Origin: Barnesiella intestinihominis YIT 11860 | Lineage (GTDB): Bacteria; Bacteroidota; Bacteroidia; Bacteroidales; Barnesiellaceae | Direction of reading: 5' to 3' | DNA: 64,000 bases | Assembly (NCBI RefSeq): GCF_000296465.1 | Contig: NZ_JH815204.1 | Coordinates: 186,001-250,000 of the forward strand | In this document: one piece after another, positions 35,186 to 43,482 of the stretch | How positions within the stretch are numbered: position 1 is the stretch's first letter | Layout: every line of letters begins with the position of its first letter | The notes under the pieces: generated by a model | What the model was told of the DNA's origin: nothing | Seen by the model: the letters and a program-made list of their open reading frames with translations, nothing else | Database searches by the model: none | Made by a program: the position numbers and the translations under genes

Positions 35186-35653
35186 ATGGAAAAAATCTTT
35201 TTGTTGCCTAATGGCTTTAAGAAAGTCGGCTGGATTATTCTGGTTCCAACATTTGTGCTGGGAGTACTGATGACGATAGACGGTTATAATGGTTTTCCAT
35301 CTTTCTTGCTACCCGAATGGATTCCTTTGGCTATGAAAAGAGTCCTGACTTTGGATTGGGTTGGAAAAATATTGAATAATGTCGCCATTATAGGCATTTG
35401 CTTGGGTTGTTTATTTGTGGCATGTTCACGTGAGAGAGTCGAAGATGAATTAATCGGGCGGATAAGATTGAACTCGTTGTTGATAGCCTTGTATATCAAT
35501 TCGTCTGTTTTGATTATTTTATCTCTTTTTTGTTACGAGCTTCTGTTTTTGAATGTCTTGGTCTTTAATATGTTTACGAATATTATTATTTTCTTGATTG
35601 TCTTTGAAATGAAATTGTGGAAACTTAAAAAGTCGTTGAGAGATGAAGAATAG
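35186..35653 (+). CDS. Small four-helix membrane protein of unknown function
   Basis: A 155-residue protein with about four hydrophobic helices (near residues 12-32, 62-85, 100-122 and 124-145 counted from the ATG at 35186). No catalytic motif is visible and I do not recognise the family. The last codons overlap the start of a 66-residue XRE regulator by 11 bp. Pairs of a small integral membrane protein with a compact Cro/CI-like regulator are common in Firmicutes and Bacteroidota and often autoregulated. I chose ATG 35186 because the alternative TTG at 35138 lies within the -7 box. Confidence 0.75.
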   Translation: MEKIFLLPNGFKKVGWIILVPTFVLGVLMTIDGYNGFPSFLLPEWIPLAMKRVLTLDWVGKILNNVAIIGICLGCLFVACSRERVEDELIGRIRLNSLLIALYINSSVLIILSLFCYELLFLNVLVFNMFTNIIIFLIVFEMKLWKLKKSLRDEE

Positions 35654-35843
35654 AATACGAGTGGAGCGTGCCGAACTTCGTATAACCCAGCAGCATTTGG
35701 CCGATGTAGTAGAGGTGAGCCGACAAACCATCAATGCAATCGAGACTGGTAAATTTGTGCCTTCTACGGTGTTAGCGTTGAAAATAGCCCAAGTATTCAA
35801 TAAATCGGTAGAGCAAGTTTTTCAACTGGAACCAAGTGACTGA
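35643..35843 (+). CDS. Minimal XRE-family transcriptional regulator
   Basis: A 66-residue protein that is almost entirely one helix-turn-helix: MKNRIRVERAELRITQQHLA, then DVVEVSRQTINAIETGKFVP, and LALKIAQVFNKSVEQVFQL. This matches the YozG/YgzD-like compact Cro/C1 group. It has no ligand-binding domain, so activity may be governed by the membrane protein that overlaps its start by 11 bp, or by abundance. The intimate overlap implies co-translation. Confidence 0.9.
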   Translation: MKNRIRVERAELRITQQHLADVVEVSRQTINAIETGKFVPSTVLALKIAQVFNKSVEQVFQLEPSD

Positions 35844-35885
35844 AATGGAATGTTCTGTGAAGAACAGGGAATTTGGATAAACGAG

Positions 35886-35916
35886 AAAAGCCTGTCGCAT
35901 GCGACAGGCTTTTTAT
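35886..35916. terminator. Bidirectional terminator between the XRE gene and bioB
   Basis: A perfect stem AAAAGCCTGTCG / CGACAGGCTTTT around a 4-nt loop sits between convergent genes, with T runs on both strands. Confidence 0.88.
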
Positions 35917-35920
35917 TATA

Positions 35921-36880
35921 TTATAGAGGATCGTATCCCGCTTCTCGGGCTAATGATTTGTCTTCGTTTACTCCCGATCCCAGCGTTGTGAGCATGTCGC
36001 CCATCAATAGTCCGTTTACTCCGGCCGATAGTGCTTGCTTTTGTGTTTCTCTGGATAACCTCGCCCGCCCTCCGGCAAATCGAATGAACGTCCGTGGCAG
36101 TATGAATCTGAAAATTGCGATTGTAACTAAAATCTCCTCGTCGCTGATGGGGGGCATATGTTCCAGAGGTGTTCCCGGTATGGGATTCAATATATTCATG
36201 GGAACAGAACAGACCCCTAATTCTTTTAGTTCAAAAGCCAATTCGATACGTTGTTTCATATTTTCTCCCATACCGATGATTCCACCGGAACAGATTTCCA
36301 TTCCTAACTTTTGGGCTGTCCGAATCGTTTCTTTTTTTTGTTCAATGGTATGTGTGGTACATAGCTCGGAAAAATAGGACGAGGCTGTTTCTAAGTTGCA
36401 GTGATAACGTTTTACTCCGGCGGCTTTCAGTTTCTCTAATTCTTCTCGTTTCAATAGTCCCATAGAGGCGCAAAGGTGTAAGTGGGTTTCTTCTCCCATT
36501 TTTCGATAAATATCGCAGAAATAGTCTATTTCCGAGGCTTTTATCCTTCTCCCACTGGTGACCAAAGACAATCTTTTTATTCCTTGTTGTTCGTTTAAAC
36601 GGGCAATGGATATAGCTTCATGTATGGGTATAGCGTCGTATGTTTCTATTTGGGTGTGATGATGGGCCGATTGGGCGCACCATTTGCAGTTTTCGGGACA
36701 ATGACCAGAACGGGCATTGATGATCGAGCAAGTATCGAGCGTTTTATTACAGAATTTTTTACGGATTTCGTCGGCAGCAGCATATAGGTCCGAACGAATG
36801 GCTTTTTGTGCTAATTCTAATGCTTCGTCGGGGGTAATTTCTCCTCCGGCAAGTATACGCTCTTTAATTTTTTGCAACAT
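35921..36880 (-). CDS. bioB: Biotin synthase
   Basis: A 319-residue radical SAM enzyme that inserts sulfur into dethiobiotin. The cluster motif is GHCPENCKWCAQS (CxxxCxxC). NLETASSYFSELCTTH with the conserved Asn, Cys and Thr, GGIIGMGE, and PMNILNPIPGTPLE follow, and FAGGRARLSRETQ carries the Arg that binds the [2Fe-2S] cluster. Size is normal. A TACATTTG box on the minus strand (36919-36926) is a candidate -7 element. No other bio genes are adjacent. Confidence 0.96.
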   Translation of the reverse strand: MLQKIKERILAGGEITPDEALELAQKAIRSDLYAAADEIRKKFCNKTLDTCSIINARSGHCPENCKWCAQSAHHHTQIETYDAIPIHEAISIARLNEQQGIKRLSLVTSGRRIKASEIDYFCDIYRKMGEETHLHLCASMGLLKREELEKLKAAGVKRYHCNLETASSYFSELCTTHTIEQKKETIRTAQKLGMEICSGGIIGMGENMKQRIELAFELKELGVCSVPMNILNPIPGTPLEHMPPISDEEILVTIAIFRFILPRTFIRFAGGRARLSRETQKQALSAGVNGLLMGDMLTTLGSGVNEDKSLAREAGYDPL

Positions 36881-37060
36881 GATTCCTTTTTTGTGAATGG
36901 GCTATTATTTATAGGATACAAATGTAAATTTTTTTAGGAACAATACAGGCCGAGACTTCTATAAAATTATGGAGAAAAAATTTATTGTGAAATATGTTTT
37001 TTTTAATTCTTTCGTTTTTAAGTAGATAGAAAATTTTGTGCATTTTTTTGTGGAATGCTA

Positions 37061-37090
37061 TTGTTATCTAAGAAAAAATATCTACTTTTG
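37061..37090 (+). promoter_or_regulatory. Promoter for SRP RNA
   Basis: TTG (37061-37063), a 19-nt spacer and TACTTTTG (37083-37090) precede the first paired base of the SRP RNA by 6 nt. Confidence 0.6.
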
Positions 37091-37095
37091 TGCCC

Positions 37096-37193
37096 GGGTA
37101 AGTCCTATACGGCCAGCTCCCTGTGAATCCCCCAGGGTTTGACCGCAGCAAGGGTAGCCGGTTGTAGCGGCGCGATGTAGATAGCTTACCCAC
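37096..37193 (+). ncRNA. ffs: Signal recognition particle RNA, small bacterial type
   Basis: The ends pair (GGGTAAG at 37096-37102 with CTTACCC at 37185-37191). The interior has the SRP landmark GTGAATCCCCCAGG, then the apical loop and GCAGCAAGGGTA, which form the asymmetric loop recognised by Ffh. The apical loop reads GTTTGACC rather than the usual GGAA tetraloop context. The RNA scaffolds Ffh for co-translational membrane targeting. It is transcribed from its own promoter and ends 2 nt before tRNA-Thr, so both are probably processed from one precursor. Confidence 0.8.
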
Positions 37194-37195
37194 CT

Positions 37196-37269
37196 GCCGA
37201 TATAGCTCAGTTGGCCAGAGCACGTGATTTGTAATCTCGGGGTCGTGGGTTCGAATCCCTCTATCGGCT
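37196..37269 (+). tRNA. tRNA-Thr (anticodon TGT)
   Basis: A 74-nt cloverleaf with acceptor GCCGATA/TATCGGC and a T discriminator, D arm GCTC/GAGC, anticodon loop TTTGTAA giving TGT (reads ACA), and T arm GTGGG-TTCGAAT-CCCTC. Two U-U mismatches are present: 29-41 in the anticodon stem and 50-64 in the T stem. CCA is not encoded. It directly follows SRP RNA. Confidence 0.95.
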
Positions 37270-37270
37270 C

Positions 37271-37305
37271 AAAGGACACTCTTTTTAGAGTGTCCTTTTA
37301 TTTTT
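37271..37305 (+). terminator. Terminator of the SRP RNA/tRNA-Thr transcript
   Basis: A stem AAAGGACACTC / GAGTGTCCTTT with a 6-nt loop followed by TATTTTT starts 1 nt after the tRNA. Confidence 0.9.
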
Positions 37306-37396
37306 AGATTTTAGGCATTCTTCTTTTGGAATATCCAAGAACTTTAATTATTTATATGTGTTTAAATTACAACTATTGTTGTTAAATGTCTTGGTT

Positions 37397-37855
37397 ATGA
37401 AAAGATTCGCATTTTATCTCCTTCCTATACTATTATGTTTTGCAGTGGGATTGTCGGCCAGTTATTTTCAGTCTGATTCTATTTCTGAGTGGTATCCATT
37501 GCTGAATAAACCGGCTCTTACTCCGCCTAATGGAGCTTTTCCTATTGCATGGAGTATCATTTATATTTGTATGGGACTTTCATTGGGGCGCTTGATAGAA
37601 AGGGGTGCGAATAAAACCTTGTCGGTGTTATGGGGGATACAGTTAGTCGTTAATTTCTTATGGAGCTTATTATTTTTCGCATTTAGAAATCCGTTTTTGG
37701 GATTGATAGATATTTTATTACTCGATATTTTAGTGTGGATTTATATATCAAGGGCATATCGAAAAGAGAAAGCGGCGGCACTGTTATTTGTGCCATATTT
37801 CTTGTGGCTTCTTTTGGCTACATATCTTAACGGATATGTATATTTGTACAATTAA
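37397..37855 (+). CDS. tspO: TspO/MBR family membrane protein
   Basis: A 152-residue five-helix membrane protein of the TspO (translocator/peripheral benzodiazepine receptor) family, which binds tetrapyrroles and is linked to stress adaptation. WYPLLNKPALTPPNGAFPIAW is the family's loop 1 motif (quoted in its core NKPALTPPN), with WSLLFFAFRNPFLGLIDI and the C-terminal ATYLNGYVYLYN. I start at ATG 37397, because the upstream Met at 37358 would add 13 residues absent from family members. It is probably co-transcribed with the GNAT gene 12 bp downstream. Confidence 0.92.
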   Translation: MKRFAFYLLPILLCFAVGLSASYFQSDSISEWYPLLNKPALTPPNGAFPIAWSIIYICMGLSLGRLIERGANKTLSVLWGIQLVVNFLWSLLFFAFRNPFLGLIDILLLDILVWIYISRAYRKEKAAALLFVPYFLWLLLATYLNGYVYLYN

Positions 37856-37867
37856 AAAATTCTTCTT

Positions 37868-38146
37868 ATGGAAATAATACATGATTTGTCGAGAAAACAG
37901 TTTCAGACTGTCGCTGACGGGAAAACAGCATACGTGTCGTATGATCTTGTCGATGGTTGCTTGAATATAGAACATACGATTGTCCCCCGGGAAATCGAAG
38001 GGCGGGGTATCGCTGCCGCTTTGGAGAAGGCGGCTTATGACTATGCGCTTGATCATGACTTACTTCCGGCTGCGACATGCCGGTATGCGACAGTCTGGTT
38101 GGATCGGAATCCTCAATACAAAAATAAGGTTTCGTCTATGAAATAG
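37868..38146 (+). CDS. YjdJ-type small GNAT acetyltransferase
   Basis: A 92-residue minimal acetyl-CoA-binding protein: IEHTIVPREIEGRGIAAALE contains the R/Q-x-x-G-x-G/A acetyl-CoA motif, followed by ALDHDLLPAATCRYATVWL and a basic end. It belongs to the short Gcn5-related group (YjdJ, PF14542), whose acceptor substrates are mostly unknown. It follows tspO by 12 bp. It converges with the AAA ATPase gene, with only 13 bp between stops. Confidence 0.9.
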   Translation: MEIIHDLSRKQFQTVADGKTAYVSYDLVDGCLNIEHTIVPREIEGRGIAAALEKAAYDYALDHDLLPAATCRYATVWLDRNPQYKNKVSSMK

Positions 38147-38159
38147 TTTAGAGGTCTTT

Positions 38160-40970
38160 TCAGTAAAAGCCGATTCTATTTCTAAGAGTCTGTCTCTCAT
38201 CTATTTCAAAGCAAGCTACATCGGCATGTGTGATTCTGTTTCGTGAAAATTTTATGCCCGCCTCACCGAGTCGGAGATAGGCGTTTTGCATAATGGTTCG
38301 CGATATGATTTTCATGGTTCGGGCGTTTGCATAACAAGAATATTGGTCGGAGCAAAGGTATTCAATATAATGCTGCATGATACTTTCTGCTTTTTGTTCA
38401 AAAGAGAAATCTTTGTCCGATAGCATTTGTTTCAGGATTTCGAATAACTCTTCCGAGGTATAGTCGTCGAAAATTAAAGTGTGGTCGACTTCGTGAGCGC
38501 CGTTGCCAATTAACTGTTCTACCAAATCTTGCCGGGGAGCCCGGTTCTCGGCAATGATGAGAGCATGAGCTCCGGGCAGGGCAGAGGTGTATCCTGCCAA
38601 CTTGATTCGTAGTTGTTCGCTATCGAATGTGTTGTATGCATTTTTGAATTTCGGAGAGTCGCCATCGATGAATAAAAGTCCCTGTCGTGACTTTTTCATG
38701 GCATCTTGTAGAACTTCGTCCACTTTATAGTCGGGGACATTGTAGAGCTGTTCTCCTTTTATTTCTATAAATTGTCCGTTGCCGAGTATGTTCATGGCTT
38801 TCAGTAAGTCGGACATAATTTCAGCGACTGTGCTTTTCCCGGTTCCTGTATTTCCTGCGAAGCTCCATTTCAAAGGGATTTCCCCAAAGAAATTTTTTTC
38901 GTTCTCGTGTAATAACCGGGCGATCTTTACAAAGTTATGGATTGCGGCTTTTACATTGGATAATCCGATCATTCTGTCGAGTCGGGCTAAGCATTCATCT
39001 ATGGTTCGTTCATCGAATTCCTCCGAAGATATGATTATTTTTTCATCGGTGTTATCGGGTATATCTTCTTGTTCGATGGTGACGAGCGACCGTTTGTCGG
39101 GATTCCCCGAATCGTATATTCCGCTTTGAGCCAAACGAGTGGCCATGGCCGGAAGTATTTTCGAAGAGATAAGTCTGTTGACATAGCGGGCGTTCCCGAA
39201 ATGGCGGTCTCTGTTTCGATGGTCTTTTTTTATCAGTTCTAATAGCGTTTGACGAGCAGAGTCGGTTATTTCGTACCCTTCGCGTTGTATGGTGAGGTCG
39301 GCTATCTCCAATAATTCTTCGGGTGAATAATCTTCGAAGTGAAATGTAAAAGGAAATCGGGATTGCAAGCCGGAGTTCGATTCCAAAAGCAGTTTCATTT
39401 CTGCTGGATATCCGGCGAGAATAACGATTGTCCCGAAGTTGTCGTCCGACAGTTTCGGTAATAATGTTTCTATGACTCTGTTTCCGAAGTCGCGTTTGTC
39501 TCCATCTTTGTCATTGGTAAACAGACTGTAAGCCTCGTCTATGAAAAGGACCCCTCCTTTGGCGGCTTCGATGGCAGCTTCGGTTTTTTGTTCGGTCTCT
39601 CCCAACCATTTGCCCACCAATTTGCTACGGTCGGTACGTATGACGTGACCTTTTTCGAGTAACCCCATTTTGTGGAAAATCTCACCGATGAAATCGGCAA
39701 CGGTTGTTTTCCCTGTTCCCGGGTTTCCGGTAAAGACCATGTGAAGGGGCGGTATCGAGGCTTTTAATCCGGCTCTTTTGCGTGCGGCCAATAGTTTTAC
39801 ATAGTTGAGATGTTCGGCAATGCTCCGTTTCAGATTGTTTAGCCCGATCATCTCTTGTAAAGAGTCCATGGCGTCTTTTTCTTTTGTCGGGTCTATCTCT
39901 TTTTTTTCTCCGATCGGGGGACGTGTCTGTATGTTGAATAGATTATATTCTCCTTCTTCTTCGTTCCCAATGCGAAACGGGGCATTCAATACTTTTTCTC
40001 CTAAGAAATAGATCTCGACGGCATATTCTCCGTTTTCATAATCCGAGAAGTCGACGGGTTCTTGGAATGTCCATAGCCGGTTTCTTTCTTCGTCGTCTTG
40101 TGAAATGAAAGTTCCGACTGTTTCGTATTTGGTTAATCCGGTTTGTGCACGGATTTTTATTTCATATTCATACGATTTGTCCGTGTCTTTTAGTTTGCTT
40201 ATCCCGCAGAATCCGATATAATAGTTGCTATGTATACTCGGGTTTATACTTGTGTAGGAGATGATAGGACGGTCTGGGTCGGGAGCGATGCTTTCGTTTT
40301 TGAACAATAGATAGTTGTTTACTTCGAAACATTCGTCGTATTTCTGGGGCAAAGATATAAAAGTCGCGCTTTTGGTTGTATATTCTTCTTTGTCGGAGAG
40401 TCGGGATAGGCAGTAAATCCATGAGCCTTCTCTGTTTTCTCTTTCAGGAAGAGCGAAATATGCCGATGGACTGGCGTAGTTTTCGGTGTCGATCGGCATG
40501 GAAATTTGAGTTTCTATGTAGGAGCTTCCATCGGGGGCAATTAGTTCTGTTAAAAAAGTTTCGTCCCAAGCATCTATTGTAGCAGATTCGTTTTGTCCTA
40601 TGCATTCTGTCGAAATGAATAGATATTCTCCTTCATCAACACTGAATTGTGTGCGTAGTGAATCTCTGGGTATTTGTTCTTTTGTGTCGCATATGGAGAA
40701 AAAAGTATTTTTAAAGATGATATGATGGCTGGTATTAGACGGGGAATTATCGCTTTCTTCTTCATCTTCCGTCTCCTCTTCTGATAATTGACTTTGAATA
40801 AACTCGTCGAGTAAACGATCAAATTCGTCGTCCGGTAAATCATTGTCGTTTTCGGCTTGCAATTCACTATTGGATAATGAATCCAATACAGATTCGGTTT
40901 CGTCGATATTATCTTTGATAGATTGTAGCAGCTCTTCGAGTCGTGCTATTTTTTTGTCCTTTTCGTCCAT
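38160..40970 (-). CDS. Large protein with two CbbX/SpoVK-like AAA+ ATPase domains
   Basis: A 936-residue cytosolic protein. Residues 1-60 are an acidic coiled coil and 60-360 a beta-rich unknown region. AAA domain 1 (about 370-640) has FTGNPGTGKTTVADFIG (Walker A), GGVLFIDEAYSLF (Walker B) and RNRDRHFGNARYVNRL. AAA domain 2 (about 660-930) has FAGNTGTGKSTVAEIM, but its Walker B reads GLLFIDGDSPKF with the catalytic Glu replaced by Gly, so it may bind but not hydrolyse ATP. CbbX-like motors remodel protein complexes, and related domains occur in type VII secretion and sporulation proteins. The client here is unknown and no neighbour points to one. Confidence 0.85.
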   Translation of the reverse strand: MDEKDKKIARLEELLQSIKDNIDETESVLDSLSNSELQAENDNDLPDDEFDRLLDEFIQSQLSEEETEDEEESDNSPSNTSHHIIFKNTFFSICDTKEQIPRDSLRTQFSVDEGEYLFISTECIGQNESATIDAWDETFLTELIAPDGSSYIETQISMPIDTENYASPSAYFALPERENREGSWIYCLSRLSDKEEYTTKSATFISLPQKYDECFEVNNYLLFKNESIAPDPDRPIISYTSINPSIHSNYYIGFCGISKLKDTDKSYEYEIKIRAQTGLTKYETVGTFISQDDEERNRLWTFQEPVDFSDYENGEYAVEIYFLGEKVLNAPFRIGNEEEGEYNLFNIQTRPPIGEKKEIDPTKEKDAMDSLQEMIGLNNLKRSIAEHLNYVKLLAARKRAGLKASIPPLHMVFTGNPGTGKTTVADFIGEIFHKMGLLEKGHVIRTDRSKLVGKWLGETEQKTEAAIEAAKGGVLFIDEAYSLFTNDKDGDKRDFGNRVIETLLPKLSDDNFGTIVILAGYPAEMKLLLESNSGLQSRFPFTFHFEDYSPEELLEIADLTIQREGYEITDSARQTLLELIKKDHRNRDRHFGNARYVNRLISSKILPAMATRLAQSGIYDSGNPDKRSLVTIEQEDIPDNTDEKIIISSEEFDERTIDECLARLDRMIGLSNVKAAIHNFVKIARLLHENEKNFFGEIPLKWSFAGNTGTGKSTVAEIMSDLLKAMNILGNGQFIEIKGEQLYNVPDYKVDEVLQDAMKKSRQGLLFIDGDSPKFKNAYNTFDSEQLRIKLAGYTSALPGAHALIIAENRAPRQDLVEQLIGNGAHEVDHTLIFDDYTSEELFEILKQMLSDKDFSFEQKAESIMQHYIEYLCSDQYSCYANARTMKIISRTIMQNAYLRLGEAGIKFSRNRITHADVACFEIDERQTLRNRIGFY

Positions 40971-41086
40971 AGATCGGGTGTTTTCCGGTATGAGTTTGTG
41001 GGGCGAAGATAGTTATTTGTCATTAAAGAAGCAAATCGGCAGTTATCGAATGAATTCTATCAGTTTGTATTTTGCATCCCATGTAA

Positions 41087-41128
41087 TTAAAAACGGGATA
41101 AATTTTCAAATTTTATCCCGTTTTTAAT
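41087..41128 (-). terminator. Terminator after the lipoprotein/endonuclease unit
   Basis: A stem TTAAAAACGGGATAAAA and its complement with a short AT loop is followed by T-rich sequence, 25 bp beyond the lipoprotein stop. Confidence 0.88.
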
Positions 41129-41152
41129 GTGCGTGCTTGGCTATGAAAATTT

Positions 41153-41851
41153 TTAGAAAATTTCTGTAACAATACGAATGTCGCTTCGGTCGGTAAATTG
41201 TAAAGTGAACCAGATCTTCCCGGCATCGTTTACTTTTTCTATGGAAACCGTGCAAGCCTCGTATTGTATGGGTGTATTGTCATTGTCACGGGTAGCCATG
41301 ATTCCGTTGTTCAAAATCCCTTTTTGGGAAAAATCGCCTTGTGCAGAAAATCGTAAAAGTTTCCCTGTTTCGACATAAGTAAATCCATAGGAGCGTGTCG
41401 ATTTGTCGGTCGGAGAGCCGGTTATATCCATGCCGGACTCGCAGCTCACTTGGAGTCCTGCCGTTTCTTCCGTTTTGACGGTCGAGCCGGATATCCATGA
41501 TTCTATTCGGGGCGTGGAGTCGATAGTAAAACCCATTTGATAAGAGTTTGCCGAAATGGTAAACGAGTAGTTGTGGCTTTCTCCTGAGTCGAGGATAACG
41601 GTTAGAGTCACTTTCCCTTCTTTAATAGCTGTCACTGTGAGTATTTTTCCCGACAATTCATAAGAAATTGCGGAGTTATTGGTCGTTATGGTATAACTTG
41701 TCGAGTTGGGTAGCTTGATAGATACCGACTCGTTTACCCGTAAAATAAAGTCGGTTGGTTGACTCTCGTTCTTATCGTCTTTACAGGCCGAAAAGAAAAG
41801 GAGGGCTGTTGCGATTGTTAGGATATAACGGATATATTTAGCTGCATTCAT
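41153..41851 (-). CDS. Uncharacterised lipoprotein with a BACON/Ig-like N-terminal region
   Basis: A 232-residue lipoprotein (signal 1 to about 22, lipobox LFFSAC). The N-terminal 25-105 stretch is a beta-sandwich with ITTNNSAISYELSGKILTVT and KEGKVTLTVILDSG, resembling Ig-like Big_2 domains. The rest is beta-rich with no motif I recognise (FTLQFTDRSDIRIVTEIF end). The gene lies 15 bp after the secreted endonuclease I gene on the same strand, so it is probably co-expressed with it and may assist it at the outer membrane. Confidence 0.75.
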   Translation of the reverse strand: MNAAKYIRYILTIATALLFFSACKDDKNESQPTDFILRVNESVSIKLPNSTSYTITTNNSAISYELSGKILTVTAIKEGKVTLTVILDSGESHNYSFTISANSYQMGFTIDSTPRIESWISGSTVKTEETAGLQVSCESGMDITGSPTDKSTRSYGFTYVETGKLLRFSAQGDFSQKGILNNGIMATRDNDNTPIQYEACTVSIEKVNDAGKIWFTLQFTDRSDIRIVTEIF

Positions 41852-41866
41852 GATTGATAGTAATTT

Positions 41867-43273
41867 TTATTCTATGATTTGTACACGCATTTTCCCTGTT
41901 CCGTAAATAGTCGTGAATTGTATTGTGTGAAGCCCTGCGGACAATTCGGAAGGAGTGAGATGTGTAGCCGGTTTTCCGTCCACAGTCCATTGTGTATCCA
42001 AGTTCATGTTTAGCATCAGGCGCACTGGTTCGTCGCTTTTCTTGTAGGTCGATTTTATGTCGATGATTCTCAAATAGGAGGCATCGGACAAGAGTACAGT
42101 TCCAGAAATGGTTATGTCTACGGGGGCAGATAATTCGTCGCTCGATAATCGGAGTGTCACATTGCGAGTCCCGATCGACCGGGGAGAAAAGGTTATGGCG
42201 AGATTGATTCCGGTCGTGTTTAATTCATGAGCCGGCAGATTGGACATTCCCAAAGAAAAATCTCCCGAATCGTTATTCAATAGTTTTGCTGTAATATCTG
42301 TTGTCAGATTTTTCCCTTTGATGTATATCTCTTTATCTTTCGATGTTTCGGTTCCGATGTATCCGAATTCGATTTTGTCGTTTGATATACTGATACTTGG
42401 GGCGGAGGTGGATTGTCCCGAAAAACTGAATTCATAATTTGTCGAGTCGCCCCAGATATACTCTACCATATTGGGATAGTCTATGAAAGGATTTCTGTTT
42501 CCTTGAAAACTGTATACGGCGTTGTTGCGGTCTATTTCTTTTTGACTGACAGGGTCTTGTCGATGCCATTTCAGTAATAGGGACTGTCCATAGGCATTCA
42601 GTGTGGGGTAACTGTTTTGAGCGAACATGGATAGGGCAGAAGACTTCCATGAATAGTCTTGATAGCAGGTCACGAAGTATAAATACATGCGGGCGAAGTC
42701 GCCTTTGTATTCGTCTGCGGGCTCGAACAGGTTGGTCGCTCTACCGTTGGCTTGTCCGGTTCCCACTTTGGTAACACCATTGTCGAACAAAGGAGAATCG
42801 ACCTCTCCCAATGGATAATTGCTTTTAGCCGTGTTGGCAGCGGCATCGGAAGGCGTTAGGTGGTGTAAATCGTAGGAACCGTCGTATTTAAATCGGGTAA
42901 GAGGAGTGGCTGTTTCATCGTAAGCATCTCCCCACCAACTTTTGGGTACGCTGTGCTCGATGTTCATGCCTTTCGTTGCTCCTGCTCCGTTCGAAAAGTT
43001 ATAAGAGTTGTTGGAATACATATCCCATACTTTTTTGTTGGGACGGACATCGCTTTTTTTAAAGACTGTCCATGTACATGCTATTTGGTTGTAATCGCGA
43101 GACCCATAGGGAAGCCGGGTATGGTTTTTCAGAAGATTATGTAGCTCTGTTTTTAGTTCAGCGCCGTTTTTCCCTTCCAGAGAGTTGGGATAATAGTCTC
43201 GGGGCATATCGGCCAGCAAAGAGAAAATAGAACCGCATATAGCGGTGAAAATCATTACATATCGTTTATTCAT
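41867..43273 (-). CDS. Secreted endonuclease I family nuclease
   Basis: A 468-residue secreted protein (signal 1 to about 21). The endonuclease I domain (about 40-260) contains TKGMNIEHSVPKSWWGD, where the His in IEHSVPKS is the catalytic base, DLHHLTPSDAAANTAKSNYP as metal site, and VEYIWGDST. A ~90-residue DUF1573-like or Ig domain (about 290-385) and a short C-terminal beta domain follow. The enzyme cleaves single- and double-stranded DNA outside the cytoplasm, for nutrient uptake or against extracellular DNA. It starts from a good promoter and is transcribed with the lipoprotein after it. Confidence 0.92.
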   Translation of the reverse strand: MNKRYVMIFTAICGSIFSLLADMPRDYYPNSLEGKNGAELKTELHNLLKNHTRLPYGSRDYNQIACTWTVFKKSDVRPNKKVWDMYSNNSYNFSNGAGATKGMNIEHSVPKSWWGDAYDETATPLTRFKYDGSYDLHHLTPSDAAANTAKSNYPLGEVDSPLFDNGVTKVGTGQANGRATNLFEPADEYKGDFARMYLYFVTCYQDYSWKSSALSMFAQNSYPTLNAYGQSLLLKWHRQDPVSQKEIDRNNAVYSFQGNRNPFIDYPNMVEYIWGDSTNYEFSFSGQSTSAPSISISNDKIEFGYIGTETSKDKEIYIKGKNLTTDITAKLLNNDSGDFSLGMSNLPAHELNTTGINLAITFSPRSIGTRNVTLRLSSDELSAPVDITISGTVLLSDASYLRIIDIKSTYKKSDEPVRLMLNMNLDTQWTVDGKPATHLTPSELSAGLHTIQFTTIYGTGKMRVQIIE

Positions 43274-43295
43274 GCTGCTTTAATAAAAAGGGGTT

Positions 43296-43326
43296 CAAAG
43301 GTAATCAGAAACAATGGAACAGCCAA
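43296..43326 (-). promoter_or_regulatory. Promoter for the endonuclease I gene
   Basis: On the minus strand TTG (43324-43326), a 20-nt spacer and TACCTTTG (43296-43303) lie 22 bp before the ATG. Confidence 0.65.
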
Positions 43327-43482
43327 GTCTTTTATTTGTTTTAGGTTTTCTTATTGTTTGGCACTCTTTCTTTTCGATATATATTGTCGATATTATCTCT
43401 ATTTTTGGCTTTTTCCCACATAAATATTGCCGCAAAAGTGATACCTTTGTAGCCTATATGTACATTGGAAAACGATATTTTG

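Noticed and set aside
37082-37279. Reverse open frame across SRP RNA and tRNA-Thr
   Set aside because: It covers two structured RNA genes; chance frame.
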